From assembly GCA_017880865.1 (NCBI GenBank), contig JADGRL010000008.1, positions 1 through 64,000 on the forward strand: DNA of 64,000 nucleotides, in the 5' to 3' direction. The stretch comes from Gallionella sp. Lineage in GTDB: Bacteria; Pseudomonadota; Gammaproteobacteria; Burkholderiales; Gallionellaceae. A model generated the notes under the pieces. It was not told the DNA's origin, ran no database searches, and saw nothing but the letters and a program-made list of their open reading frames with translations. Made by a program: the position numbers and the translations under genes. Below are positions 17,905-26,837 of this stretch, in pieces. Every line of letters starts with the position of its first letter. Position 1 is the stretch's first letter.

Positions 17905-18235
17905 AGTGCGCAATTTAAAAGAATATTCCTGTTTATCACTCATGCAAGCATAGAAATGCCAACATATTTACACTTATCAAGCCTCTCCTTACTGAACGAA
18001 ATGCCGGATTCTTTCCATTTATTCCGCGCTATTTCACAAAGCTCTGGGTTTTTTGGTGCCCAGATGGAGCGGGGTATGAACCTGTGTCGTTTGTTGGTTG
18101 TTGCAGTACTACGAGAAGTTGAAAATTCAAAGTTTTGAATGCACTTAGTCCTTGGAATGGAAACGATATGCAACATTCACATTTCTATGTTCTCGCCAAA
18201 GTGGCCCAGTAGCCAGCTCTAGGAGCTTCACCTAT
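17905..18235. other. Non-coding stretch, possible gene remnant
   Basis: About 330 bases between two plus-strand genes that otherwise seem to form one operon. I see no convincing gene. On the minus strand an open frame (17940-18176) reads HRFIPRSIWAPKNPELCEIARNK and onward, which looks protein-like but matches nothing I recognise. A plus-strand frame through the same bases is similarly inconclusive. It could be a decayed insertion. Confidence 0.4.
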
Positions 18236-19237
18236 ATGTCAACCAATCGAAAAAATATCGGCGTAGTTCTCTGCACATACAACGGGGAAAAATATCTCCG
18301 CCAACAACTGGAAAGCATCCTCACCCAAACCCGCCCCCCGGAACAAATATTGATTCTTGATGACTGCTCAAAAGACCGTACTGTTGCTATCGCCCAAAGT
18401 TTTGCAAAGGATGACAAACGTATCCGCCTTATACAAAACGTAACAAACCTTGGGTTTATTCTGAATTTCGAGAAGGGAATCACCCTTTGTGAAACGGATT
18501 TCATCGCGCTTAGTGATCAGGATGACATTTGGCTACCTGAAAAACTGGAGCGTTTGGCCGCGGAACTTGAGGCAAATCCTGGTGCTGGAATGGCTTTTTG
18601 TAATGCAGAATACATGTTGGCTGATGGAACCCGGACGGGGCATTTAGTACTCCCCGAAGGGAATGGATTTATCGACGACCCTGTTAAGGCTCGAAATTGG
18701 CTGCTCGAAAGAAAGGGGAGCGTTCCGGGAAATTTCATTTTACTGGAGGCGGAAATGAAACGGCTAATTTTTCCAAATCCGGCAATCCGTAGTCATGCGC
18801 ACGATTCCTGGATATGCCTTGTTGCCTTTTTTCTCCGGCATCCCAGGTATATATCCGAACCCCTTTCCCTTTACCGACTCCACCAGAACATGGCAAGCGG
18901 CGCAATCGCCCTCGTGCTAAAGGGAACTCCCTATGCGTTTAGGAAGAAAAAATGGTATCACCCACAACGTCTCTTCAAGAATCTGCTCCGCGCACTATTA
19001 TCACCGTTTAAACATCACAAACGTATTCGCGATCGGAAACTTCGCGCGTACAACCTGGCTGCTGACATGCTGATCACACTTGATAAACTTTTAGAAAAAC
19101 GTCAAGCTCTCGGGTTGCCACAACTTTCTCCCGAAGAATATCTCTTCTTCGAGAAAAAAAGAGCCGAATGGACGTCTGTATTAACTTCATCCGCAAGCCA
19201 GATTAATTCTCAGCTTAGTGCGAGAATAAAAAATTAA
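18236..19237 (+). CDS. Family 2 glycosyltransferase (rhamnosyltransferase-like)
   Basis: A 333-residue GT-A enzyme. GVVLCTYNGEKYLRQQLESI at the N-terminus and LDDCSKDRT (near residue 40) form the nucleotide-sugar site; ALSDQDDIWLPEKLE near residue 90 is the DxD/QDDIW motif typical of dTDP-rhamnose-type GT2 enzymes. The basic C-terminal part (about 230-330) has no clear domain. I choose the ATG at 18236, with AGGAG ten bases upstream; an upstream ATG at 18152 would add 28 residues unlike the family. A methyltransferase gene follows after 11 bases. Confidence 0.82.
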   Translation: MSTNRKNIGVVLCTYNGEKYLRQQLESILTQTRPPEQILILDDCSKDRTVAIAQSFAKDDKRIRLIQNVTNLGFILNFEKGITLCETDFIALSDQDDIWLPEKLERLAAELEANPGAGMAFCNAEYMLADGTRTGHLVLPEGNGFIDDPVKARNWLLERKGSVPGNFILLEAEMKRLIFPNPAIRSHAHDSWICLVAFFLRHPRYISEPLSLYRLHQNMASGAIALVLKGTPYAFRKKKWYHPQRLFKNLLRALLSPFKHHKRIRDRKLRAYNLAADMLITLDKLLEKRQALGLPQLSPEEYLFFEKKRAEWTSVLTSSASQINSQLSARIKN

Positions 19238-19248
19238 GGAATTTAATC

Positions 19249-19989
19249 ATGAATGATTTGGAAAAATATTTCACTGAAAATAAAGGAAGGGTCCTTCACA
19301 AGTGGAAACACTATTTTGAGATATATGACAGGCACTTTTCACGTTATAGAGGTACGGATGTTCACGTTGTTGAATTTGGAATTTCCCAAGGCGGCTCTTT
19401 GCAGATGTGGAAAGAATATTTTGGGCCTAAAGCCAAAATATATGGTGTAGACATCAACCCGCATTGCAAGGTATTGGCGGAGGATCAGGTTGAAATCATT
19501 ATAGGCGATCAGGAAGACAGGCGATTCCTGAAATCGTTAACAGAAAAGATACCCCGAATAGACATCCTTATTGATGATGGCGGCCATATCATGAGGCAGC
19601 AGATTTATACCTTTGAAGAGCTTTTTCCCAGCATCGACAAGAACGGCGTATATCTATGCGAAGACATACACACATCCTACTGGCCGGGGTGGCGCGGAGG
19701 CTATAAAAAGCGCGGAACGTTTATTGAATATAGCAAGAACTTTATCGATTACATACACGCTTGGCATTCTGTTCAACCAAACAAGTTGAGCGTCACGGAA
19801 TTTACTAAATCTGTCCACTCATTGCATTATTACGATAGCATTCTTGTAATTGAAAAGCGGCCAATTGAAAAACCTTATGACATGAAGTCCGGAACAGAGC
19901 CAACAATTCCAGATTATCAGCCGCCAAAGAGAAACTTAAAAGAACGGTTGCAGAGGGCAATAGCACACCTGACAAATGAGCCTTACTGA
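19249..19989 (+). CDS. Class I SAM-dependent methyltransferase
   Basis: A 246-residue protein with a VVEFGISQGGSLQMWKEYFGPKAKIYGVDIN block (about residues 39-70): motif I plus the acidic end of strand 2. IDILIDDGGHIMRQQIYTFEELFP near 104 is the motif seen in cephalosporin-hydroxylase-like and macrocin-O-methyltransferase-like (TylF-like) families. The gene probably methylates a sugar of the surface glycan. It ends the plus-strand operon that began with the UDP-glucuronate decarboxylase, and converges on another methyltransferase-like gene 75 bases away. Confidence 0.75.
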   Translation: MNDLEKYFTENKGRVLHKWKHYFEIYDRHFSRYRGTDVHVVEFGISQGGSLQMWKEYFGPKAKIYGVDINPHCKVLAEDQVEIIIGDQEDRRFLKSLTEKIPRIDILIDDGGHIMRQQIYTFEELFPSIDKNGVYLCEDIHTSYWPGWRGGYKKRGTFIEYSKNFIDYIHAWHSVQPNKLSVTEFTKSVHSLHYYDSILVIEKRPIEKPYDMKSGTEPTIPDYQPPKRNLKERLQRAIAHLTNEPY

Positions 19990-20064
19990 CTGTTTTTGCG
20001 CTATTTTCTGTGGATACCTCAGCCGAATTCAAGGCAATAGGCGAATATAAATTTTCGTATTGCA

Positions 20065-20706
20065 TCAGGCTCGGATCGGGAGCGGAATGATTGTGGCAAC
20101 GATAATGTCGCTCTGCACCCGAATGACATAGCGGCTGTCGATCTTTTTGATGTAGTTGAATACTTCCGAAATGTCAGGTCGCCCCTCACGACCATCGAAG
20201 GTTCGCGCATCGTCAATGAAGATCACATGCTCTCTGACCGGGTGTGCCGCGATCTGGTTCAGCGAAATCAGAATCGGGTCTTCGATCTCACCCTTGCCTG
20301 TTTCGCCGCCGCTGTAATGTCCATCGAGCCAGAATACTGCCGGTTCATCCAGAGTTTCGAGTATCGCCGGCAATTCCCTTGCACAATCTCCATGCGCAAT
20401 ACGGACATTTTTGTCTGCCGCAAACCGTACACATGCCCTTTTGTGGAGTGCATCGTCAACCTCGATGGAAATCACGCTCGCATACATATCCTTGATCGCC
20501 GCTACCGTATCGCCGTAGTAAGTACCCGTCTCAACGAACACGCGGGGATGTGGATTCGGAACGTTGTGCCGGATCACCGCCAGCTTTACCGACTGCGGGG
20601 GCAGGGGATACTCTCCCCTGAGGATCGCCTCGCAATAACGTTGCGCACGGCGGCGGCGATCATTCAGGCGTTTGAGTGATCGAAAGAATCCTTTTTTTTG
20701 TGACAT
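20065..20706 (-). CDS. Methyltransferase-like protein (Rossmann fold)
   Basis: A 213-residue protein. After a very basic N-terminal 30 residues it shows VFVETGTYYGDTVAAIK (motif I-like), VISIEVDDALHKRACVRF (strand 2 with an acidic end) and PAVFWLDGHYSGGET (about residue 125), then EHVIFIDDAR. This pattern fits a SAM-binding class I fold, and the DGHYSGG segment suggests a specialised sugar- or lipid-modifying subgroup. It is the last gene of a minus-strand run; the upstream CgeB-like gene ends 18 bases before its ATG. The substrate is unknown. Confidence 0.6.
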   Translation of the reverse strand: MSQKKGFFRSLKRLNDRRRRAQRYCEAILRGEYPLPPQSVKLAVIRHNVPNPHPRVFVETGTYYGDTVAAIKDMYASVISIEVDDALHKRACVRFAADKNVRIAHGDCARELPAILETLDEPAVFWLDGHYSGGETGKGEIEDPILISLNQIAAHPVREHVIFIDDARTFDGREGRPDISEVFNYIKKIDSRYVIRVQSDIIVATIIPLPIRA

Positions 20707-20724
20707 ATCTTTTCTCCAATATTA

Positions 20725-21885
20725 TTAAGCCAGCGCGCCTAACATTCGAAACACCCGGTCAAAACGCATCTCCCAGGTATGTTCCCGCAAAGCGCGCTCC
20801 CGCCCTGCACGACGGATTATTTCCGCCTGCCCAGGTTCTGACAACAACCAACGGATTTTCTCGAGAAGATCCTCGAAACCTGTATAAGTGACAATCTCGC
20901 TGCCGACATCGTAGAACGGAATCAATTCTGCATGATGCTCGGTAAGATAAAGACCTCCGCTCATAGGCACCTCGAAATCACGCCCCTTCAGGCAATACGT
21001 TTCTTTATGCCCAAGAACCCCGCCGAAACCGAGATTGATTTTGCTGCGTGACCAGGTGCGCACCATTTCCTCCATCGTCAGCGGCCCGCTTGGCCAGCCG
21101 GGGCCGAAGGCTTCCACGCGTATTCCCGCTTCGCGCAGCTTGGCTATGATCTCTGGACGATTTCCATAACATTGCCCGACAAAAGAAACGTCATAAATCT
21201 TTTCCTCATCGTAGGGCAGGTGAAGGTCCGGATTCGCGCCTTCAGGAAGATAGAGCGGGGTAGCGCCTTCAACAACGTATTTTTCAAGGGCGTCCATCGT
21301 ACTCGTCCAGCACAAATCGAAATGACTGCAGATGTCTCTGGCTCCTGCCGCCTGACCGTTGCGTATCTTGCCGACAAACGTTTCCTTGTCGTTCAAGGCA
21401 AGATTGACCATCGGCGCGCCCAGGCTGCGCAGTTTCTTCAAGGTATCGGGGGTCACATGCCCGCCGGACAAATAGGTGAACACCACATCGAAAGGACGTT
21501 CTGCAGCCCATGCCCGCACTGTCCGCAACAACCCTTCGTTCATCGTCTCCATCCAACCGGCATCGTTCGGTTGTTTGCCGCCAGCAAGAGCGGAGTCGCA
21601 CCAATCCAGATGAAGAACATCCCCAAAGGCCGCCAAAGATGGCGTGAGCGACGGGCCTTCCCAATTGTAGTTGTGATATATGGAAAGAATGTGCAACTTA
21701 CCCTTTGACCGCGGGACTTGTCGAGGAAATCGCCGATGAATCGCTTCCAAAATATCGGCTTCAGCGGGAATTGAAAGCCCGCGCGCATGGAACAATTTCC
21801 GGTAACGCATTTGTTCCTGCTCCAGACGCTTTCGGTTGCGCCACGCCCGGAATGCACGCCGGAGAGGCCGAAACGGATCGTTCAT
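20725..21885 (-). CDS. CgeB-like glycosyltransferase (GT-B, Glyco_trans_1_2 type)
   Basis: A 386-residue protein. A basic, probably helical N-terminus precedes a first Rossmann domain (KLHILSIYHNYN near residue 65). The C-terminal half has DVSFVGQCYGNRPEIIAKLREAGI, SKINLGFGGV and KGRDFEVPMSGGLYLTEH followed by FEDLLEKIRWLL, the hallmark of the CgeB/'spore maturation' glycosyltransferases common in glycan clusters. It overlaps the upstream gene by an ATGA, so the two are coupled. The donor sugar is unknown. Confidence 0.75.
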   Translation of the reverse strand: MNDPFRPLRRAFRAWRNRKRLEQEQMRYRKLFHARGLSIPAEADILEAIHRRFPRQVPRSKGKLHILSIYHNYNWEGPSLTPSLAAFGDVLHLDWCDSALAGGKQPNDAGWMETMNEGLLRTVRAWAAERPFDVVFTYLSGGHVTPDTLKKLRSLGAPMVNLALNDKETFVGKIRNGQAAGARDICSHFDLCWTSTMDALEKYVVEGATPLYLPEGANPDLHLPYDEEKIYDVSFVGQCYGNRPEIIAKLREAGIRVEAFGPGWPSGPLTMEEMVRTWSRSKINLGFGGVLGHKETYCLKGRDFEVPMSGGLYLTEHHAELIPFYDVGSEIVTYTGFEDLLEKIRWLLSEPGQAEIIRRAGRERALREHTWEMRFDRVFRMLGALA

Positions 21886-22823
21886 CGGCGGAAAGTGTAA
21901 AGACGCGGCCCTTGAGACTTGCGTTCGAGGTCGTTCATCACGTTGAGAATATGCCCGGAATCAATTGCAGGTGCAGAAAAACGTTGCGCGACATCAACAC
22001 AGACCTGAAGCGCACCGACACCGGCACCCACCATGAAACAGTCTGGATTCCCGGGAACATTCCGGAACACCTCTTCGCGCATAGAGTCCCACTGCGTGGC
22101 GACATATGAATCAGGTATCGGCACATGAACCAATTTGGGGTGTGATCCTGCCCGCTCGAACCAAGCGGCGCAGGCTTCTGCGTTGAAATCCGAATTGACG
22201 ATGCACACCGTCTTGCCATCAACCGCCTGTGCAAACCGATTACTCGAAAGGTAAGAATAGACGCAATAAAACGGTATGTAATTTGTCTGCGTAAGTTTGA
22301 TGTGATTGTTGGCCAGAAACTGTAGAAACCGGATTGCCCAGTCTTTTCCGTCTTTTTTTCTAAACAGGGCGCTCAGCCCAATGCGTTCTCTCGTATTGCC
22401 GGGGAAAACCAGCGGCGCGATGACGCCCGATTCGGCAAGATAACGAAGAGCTTCCACATGTGCTGGGAACGCCGCCTTGATTGCGGCAACCGATTCGGCC
22501 TGTTGATAAAGTCCGTTACATTTCAAGGAGCCGCTGTAGAACGCATATTCACCGTCAGCAAATCGGACAATCGGGAGAGGAGAGTGATTTTTTATCCCTG
22601 CCTGGATGCGCTCGGCCAGCTGCTCCATATATGCATCACCCGATGGCACCGAATTGTGAAACAGACAAATCTCTTCTTCCCTTTGTCCTGGGGCGTTTAT
22701 TGCGAAAACCGGTTCGTTATCTATGCCTTCGATTTCAAGCCGAGCAAAGCGAAATTGGTCGCTGCCCAACAAATGATTAAATGGTACTGCGCTTGGTACG
22801 CTATCCGAATGGATTGATGTCAT
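21882..22823 (-). CDS. Putative GT-D-fold glycosyltransferase
   Basis: A 313-residue soluble protein. LPIVRFADGEYAF (residues 83-95) matches the RFGDGE core of GT-D enzymes (DUF1792-like). The C-terminal segment with FMVGAGVGALQVCVDVA and APAIDSGHILNVM corresponds to their second conserved block (G-x-G-x-x-A and the iD-x-GH motif). GT-D enzymes were first described in glycan extension of serine-rich-repeat adhesins; Gram-negative members occur in polysaccharide loci. It begins the GT-D/CgeB/methyltransferase mini-operon. The first 75 residues are unassigned. The fold call is an inference from two motifs. Confidence 0.6.
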   Translation of the reverse strand: MTSIHSDSVPSAVPFNHLLGSDQFRFARLEIEGIDNEPVFAINAPGQREEEICLFHNSVPSGDAYMEQLAERIQAGIKNHSPLPIVRFADGEYAFYSGSLKCNGLYQQAESVAAIKAAFPAHVEALRYLAESGVIAPLVFPGNTRERIGLSALFRKKDGKDWAIRFLQFLANNHIKLTQTNYIPFYCVYSYLSSNRFAQAVDGKTVCIVNSDFNAEACAAWFERAGSHPKLVHVPIPDSYVATQWDSMREEVFRNVPGNPDCFMVGAGVGALQVCVDVAQRFSAPAIDSGHILNVMNDLERKSQGPRLYTFRR

Positions 22824-22892
22824 TATTCACCCGTGCACTGTAAATGTTTTTTTGTTTTTTTACTTGGTTAATTTTGTGTTTCTCACTCGTTA

Positions 22893-23762
22893 TTACGAAC
22901 CTGAAAGCGCGCCGGTTTCTTCGTAAATCACTTGATACTTGGCCAGCTTATTTTGCGCACTTGTATTATCAGACATCATCGGCATCTGTAACCGAATGAA
23001 AAAAATACGCCAGAGAGCACGGCGACGCTGCACCTTGCATAATTTCCGAATAGTGACTGGGCGATAATGCTTCCGATAAAAAAGAAGCTCCGCGCGAAAC
23101 TTTTTCCTGACGAGCTCGGCTGGCAGGGTATTTCGCTCGCTTTGTCCCCCGTGGTGCATGATAACTGCTTCGTCAATAAGCCCGATCTCGAATCCACGTT
23201 TGCGGACTCTTAGGCAAAGATCCTGATCTTCTCCGTACAGAAAAAAATCCTCATCAAATCCACCAAGTTCGCACAGCAGATTCGCGCTGGCGATCTGGCA
23301 AGCTCCCAATACGCAGGCGATACTTCCGGGAAGGGGGCCGAGATCTGCGGCTCCATACCGATGCCCAGGGTATCGATATGACACCGAATCCTGCCGCGTT
23401 CCATCCGGATTGATTACCTTTGGACCTGCCAGACCTACTTTTGGATGCGCCTCCATGAACACCGTCATCGAGTAAAACGATTCCGGCTCAACCGTAGTAT
23501 CGGGGTTCAGAAAGACAACGTATCGACCCGCACACTCATGTAGCGCCTGGTTATTCGCGACGCCAAATCCACGATTGGTCGCGTTGGCGATAAGCCGCAC
23601 GGCGGGAAACTTCTTCTTGATAATTTCGACGCTCTCATCTTTTGATGCGTTGTCGACAACAAAAACTTCATAGCTAACCCGTTGCGATGCAAAAACGGAT
23701 TCCAGACAGGCAACTGTCAACTCCGCCGTGTTGTACGATACGATGATGACCGAAATATCCAT
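22893..23762 (-). CDS. Family 2 glycosyltransferase (WbbL/rhamnosyltransferase-like)
   Basis: A 289-residue GT-A enzyme. ISVIIVSYNTAELTVACLESV and VFVVDNASKDES at the N-terminus, NRGFGVANNQAL near residue 65, and FLNPDTTVEP near 85 (the D-x-D-type site) make the classical WbbL-type pattern. GGFDEDFFLYGEDQDLCLRVRKRG near 165 holds the ED-x-D/E catalytic-base motif. Such proteins usually add rhamnose to a lipid-linked acceptor, but the donor is not proven here. The upstream GT4 gene ends five bases before its start. Confidence 0.88.
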   Translation of the reverse strand: MDISVIIVSYNTAELTVACLESVFASQRVSYEVFVVDNASKDESVEIIKKKFPAVRLIANATNRGFGVANNQALHECAGRYVVFLNPDTTVEPESFYSMTVFMEAHPKVGLAGPKVINPDGTRQDSVSYRYPGHRYGAADLGPLPGSIACVLGACQIASANLLCELGGFDEDFFLYGEDQDLCLRVRKRGFEIGLIDEAVIMHHGGQSERNTLPAELVRKKFRAELLFYRKHYRPVTIRKLCKVQRRRALWRIFFIRLQMPMMSDNTSAQNKLAKYQVIYEETGALSGS

Positions 23763-23767
23763 GGCTG

Positions 23768-24943
23768 TTACGCTAAACTTTCTTTTGTTGCGCCCAGCTT
23801 CCGGGAAAGAACATCCTGATAAAGTTGCTCAATCATTTCTGCCAGCTTCTCCCAGTCGTGGCTCGATGCCGTCTGTGCCGCGGCCTTCCCCATCGCTTCC
23901 CGCTGCTTAGCGTCCGACAACTGGACGATCCGGTCTGCTGCCGCATCCGCATCCTGATACTTTGGAATAATAAAACCGTTGAGGCCTTCTTCCACGAGAT
24001 CCTTCGCACCCACATTAGGGCTGACAATGACCGGCAAACCCGCAGCCATTGCTTCGAGCACCACCATGCCAAAGGTGTCGAATTTTGAGAGCATGATGAA
24101 CATATCAGCCGCCCGATAGTAACGTTCCAGCCCATCAACCTGCGTTCCGGCAAATGTCACGGCTTTGTCAACTCCTGCGGAGTGCGCTATTTTCCGGTAC
24201 TTGCCTTCATCCCCCTTACCTACCACGAGTAGCCGGATGTTTGCCTCAGGTCGCACGGAACGAGCCCTGGCCAAAGCCTCAATGATCGTGTCCAAGCCCT
24301 TGACCTCAAAATTCATTCCGACGAACACGAGAAGGATGTCCGATGCGCCGATCCCATAACGCCCCCGGATGTCGGCGCGGCAAATTGCGCGATTCGGCGC
24401 AGAAAAACGCACCACGTCGACCCCAGGAGAAAGCGCCTTCCATTGCCCCGGCAACGTTGCATACTCGCGCCGAAACTCATCTATGGCGATAGAAGATACT
24501 GGAAAAAAGCTAGATGATTCGCCTGCTTTTATTGTCCATCGTTCGACGGCGATTATCGCACGATCAAAAAGACTGGGGAGCCTCCTTCTGACTTCTCTGA
24601 CCCAGCCAGCGTGGGGTACGGAATGCACCGAGAATATATCGCCCTTAAGTATCCAATCATGCGAATGCACCAGATCGAAATTCATGCGACTGATCATCCG
24701 ACTCGCGAACCAAGCGAACGACAGCGGGCGCAAAAAACGCGGAAAGCGAATCATCGGAACTTTATGAAATTTAATCCGATCTGAATTTGCAACCCATTGA
24801 TTTGCAAATACGTGGATATCGAAATTCTCATTCCTGGCCAGCCGCGCTGTTATTTCACTGGCAAACCGTTCGCCTCCGCCAACTGTGCCGTATTTAGGCA
24901 CAACGACGGCAATCTTCTGTTTTGTTCGGCAGGGAGCATCCAT
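23768..24943 (-). CDS. Family 4 glycosyltransferase (GT-B, WaaG-like)
   Basis: A 391-residue retaining GT. IAVVVPKYGTVGGGERFASEI opens the N-terminal domain and LVHSHDWI lies near residue 90. The C-terminal domain shows LLVFVGMNFEVKGLDTIIEAL, LLVVGKGDEGKYR and the E-x7-E donor motif in KFDTFGMVVLEAMAAGLPVIVS. The layout resembles WaaG-type LPS core transferases. I start it at the ATG at 24941-24943, which aligns with family starts; a longer frame reaching 25024 would add 27 residues without similarity. It is the first gene of a minus-strand run. Confidence 0.85.
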   Translation of the reverse strand: MDAPCRTKQKIAVVVPKYGTVGGGERFASEITARLARNENFDIHVFANQWVANSDRIKFHKVPMIRFPRFLRPLSFAWFASRMISRMNFDLVHSHDWILKGDIFSVHSVPHAGWVREVRRRLPSLFDRAIIAVERWTIKAGESSSFFPVSSIAIDEFRREYATLPGQWKALSPGVDVVRFSAPNRAICRADIRGRYGIGASDILLVFVGMNFEVKGLDTIIEALARARSVRPEANIRLLVVGKGDEGKYRKIAHSAGVDKAVTFAGTQVDGLERYYRAADMFIMLSKFDTFGMVVLEAMAAGLPVIVSPNVGAKDLVEEGLNGFIIPKYQDADAAADRIVQLSDAKQREAMGKAAAQTASSHDWEKLAEMIEQLYQDVLSRKLGATKESLA

Positions 24944-25134
24944 AAATTTGTGATTCCAATCACAGGGTCTGTCGACAATTATACAGGGCATCATACAAAA
25001 AAAGTGGCTGGCTGCTCTGTGCATTTGGCCCTATGTTTTTAGCCTGCAATATCAAAGTGGCCAAATGGGGTATCATCTTGTCAGTTCTCATGAGCATGAT
25101 GACATCCATTTAACCCGCTATCGATCATTACTTT

Positions 25135-25974
25135 ATGTTCTCCATTTTAATCCCCACCTGGAATAATCTCGATCTGCTTCAACTCTGCATTAGAAGCATT
25201 CAACAGAATTCCGCTTTCTCCCACCAGATCATCGTCCATGTCAACGACGGCAGCGATGGCAGCTTGGCGTGGGTGCAAGAACAACAACTCGATTACACGC
25301 ACTCGCCGCAAAACATCGGCATTTGTTTGGCTGTGAATGAAGCCGCCATGCATGCCAAGCTGGATTACATACTCTATCTGAATGACGACATGTACTGTTG
25401 CCCCGGATGGGATACCGCGCTAGTCAACAAGATGAAAGGCCTTGGCACGGATCTTTTCATGTTGTCCGGAACCATGATCGAACCGGCGCAGACGAGCAAC
25501 CCCTGTGTGATCGTAAAAGATTACGGCCGCAGCCCTGAGCAATTTGCCGAACAAGAGTTGTTAGCGGATCTGCCGAATCATCGCAAACAAGACTGGTATG
25601 GTGCAACCTGGCCACCCACGCTGGTACACGCAAAATGGTGGTTCAAGGTTGGCGGCTACAGCAGTGAGTTTTCGCCCGGCATGAGCAGCGATAATGATTT
25701 TTCAATGAAGCTGTGGCATGCCGGTTGCCGCATTTTTTTGGGGGTAGGAGATTCATTGGTTTACCACTTCCAGGCAAAATCGACCGGCAGGATCAAGAAA
25801 AATAACGGCGGAAAACAGTTCCTGCACAAATGGGGGATTCGGCAATCGGTGTTCGACCGCTATTATCTGCGCCGGGGAACGCCGGCTGAAGGCATAGCGC
25901 TCGCCGAGCCCGAAGATACGCTGAACTTTCGCTGGCAATTATTGCGCAGCAGGTTAAAGCGCAGTTTCAGTTGA
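25135..25974 (+). CDS. Family 2 glycosyltransferase (paralogue of the gene at 10701)
   Basis: A 279-residue GT-A enzyme. FSILIPTWNNLDLLQLC, VNDGSDGS and YLNDDMYCCPGWD give the donor site. VGGYSSEFSPGMSSDND and KSTGRIKKNNGGKQFLHKWGI repeat motifs of the minus-strand gene at 10701-11615, so the two are duplicates that have diverged. It is alone on the plus strand, flanked by minus-strand genes on both sides, and its last 21 bases overlap the 3' end of the WaaE-like gene tail to tail. Donor and acceptor are unknown. Confidence 0.85.
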   Translation: MFSILIPTWNNLDLLQLCIRSIQQNSAFSHQIIVHVNDGSDGSLAWVQEQQLDYTHSPQNIGICLAVNEAAMHAKLDYILYLNDDMYCCPGWDTALVNKMKGLGTDLFMLSGTMIEPAQTSNPCVIVKDYGRSPEQFAEQELLADLPNHRKQDWYGATWPPTLVHAKWWFKVGGYSSEFSPGMSSDNDFSMKLWHAGCRIFLGVGDSLVYHFQAKSTGRIKKNNGGKQFLHKWGIRQSVFDRYYLRRGTPAEGIALAEPEDTLNFRWQLLRSRLKRSFS

Positions 25975-26781
25975 GCACAGCGCCCTTAGTTGCTGGTACT
26001 TAAGATAGGTTGTCCTGGCATTCATCGAGGCAATATTAAAGCCTGCCATCCCGTCCAGGAATCCAAGGCGCAGACAATAGGTTCTGACAAACGCCCACGC
26101 TGCACGTAGCGACGCATCGGCATGCGATGCTGTTTTGCCCTTTTTGAACATCTGCGTAGCGCCCGCTGTGGCGTACTGTTCGGTTTTACGCCGCACATCC
26201 GCTTCGTTCAAATAGCTGTAATGCAACAACGGACTGGACAGTCGTCCGGCAGTGCCTTCCAGTATCACTCGCTCGTGCACCATATCGTCGGAAAAATGTC
26301 CCCTGGTTCGTCTAAACAGCCGTAGCACGTAATCCGGATACCAGCCGGAGTGCCTGATGAATTGCCCGCAAAACTGCGAAAGGCGTGGCACGCAAAACCC
26401 CTCCTTGCTTTCATCCTCCATGGCCTTGATCAGCTGCGATTGAAGGCCTGGGGTCACCCGCTCGTCGGCATCTATAACAAACACCCACTCGTGAGTTGCA
26501 TAGGACAGCGCGCGATTTTTCTGTATGCCGAAACCCTGCCAGTCATGCACATAGACTTGCGCACCCAGCTCACGGCAAATATCTACAGTGCCATCGCTGC
26601 TGCCGGAATCCACCACGACGATTTCATCAGCCCATGCAACCGATTCAAGACAAGCGCGGATGTTAGCGGCTTCGTTTTTAGTGATGATGATGACTGAGAG
26701 TTTATAACCAGCCACTTGTCCACCGGCTTTCGTTGGAATAGCGGAATGGCTAGTGGCTGCATCTGTAGTTTCATCTACCAT
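25954..26781 (-). CDS. WaaE/KdtX-like family 2 glycosyltransferase
   Basis: A 275-residue GT-A enzyme. KLSVIIITKNEAANIRACLESVAWADEIVVVDSGSSDGTVDI (about residues 26-68) is the WaaE/KdtX opening. HDWQGFGIQKNRAL near 78 and WVFVIDADERVTP near 95 (the DxD equivalent) follow, then a C-terminal region with FLDGMAGFNIA typical of this subgroup. Family members add a beta-1,4-glucose to the inner-core heptose of LPS. It is probably co-transcribed with the MraY-like gene 56 bases upstream. Confidence 0.85.
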   Translation of the reverse strand: MVDETTDAATSHSAIPTKAGGQVAGYKLSVIIITKNEAANIRACLESVAWADEIVVVDSGSSDGTVDICRELGAQVYVHDWQGFGIQKNRALSYATHEWVFVIDADERVTPGLQSQLIKAMEDESKEGFCVPRLSQFCGQFIRHSGWYPDYVLRLFRRTRGHFSDDMVHERVILEGTAGRLSSPLLHYSYLNEADVRRKTEQYATAGATQMFKKGKTASHADASLRAAWAFVRTYCLRLGFLDGMAGFNIASMNARTTYLKYQQLRALCSTETAL

Positions 26782-26837
26782 GCTTCTGTTGCCCCGTGCG
26801 ACCGTGCAGCTCCGACAAAACCATGCGAGAATTTGAA

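Noticed and set aside
17956-18138. A 60-codon plus-strand frame in the gap before the GT2 gene
   Set aside because: No ribosome-binding site and no recognisable family; the minus-strand frame through the same bases is equally unconvincing.
20227-20679. A 150-codon plus-strand frame
   Set aside because: Antisense to the methyltransferase-like gene, which has SAM-fold motifs and an operon context.
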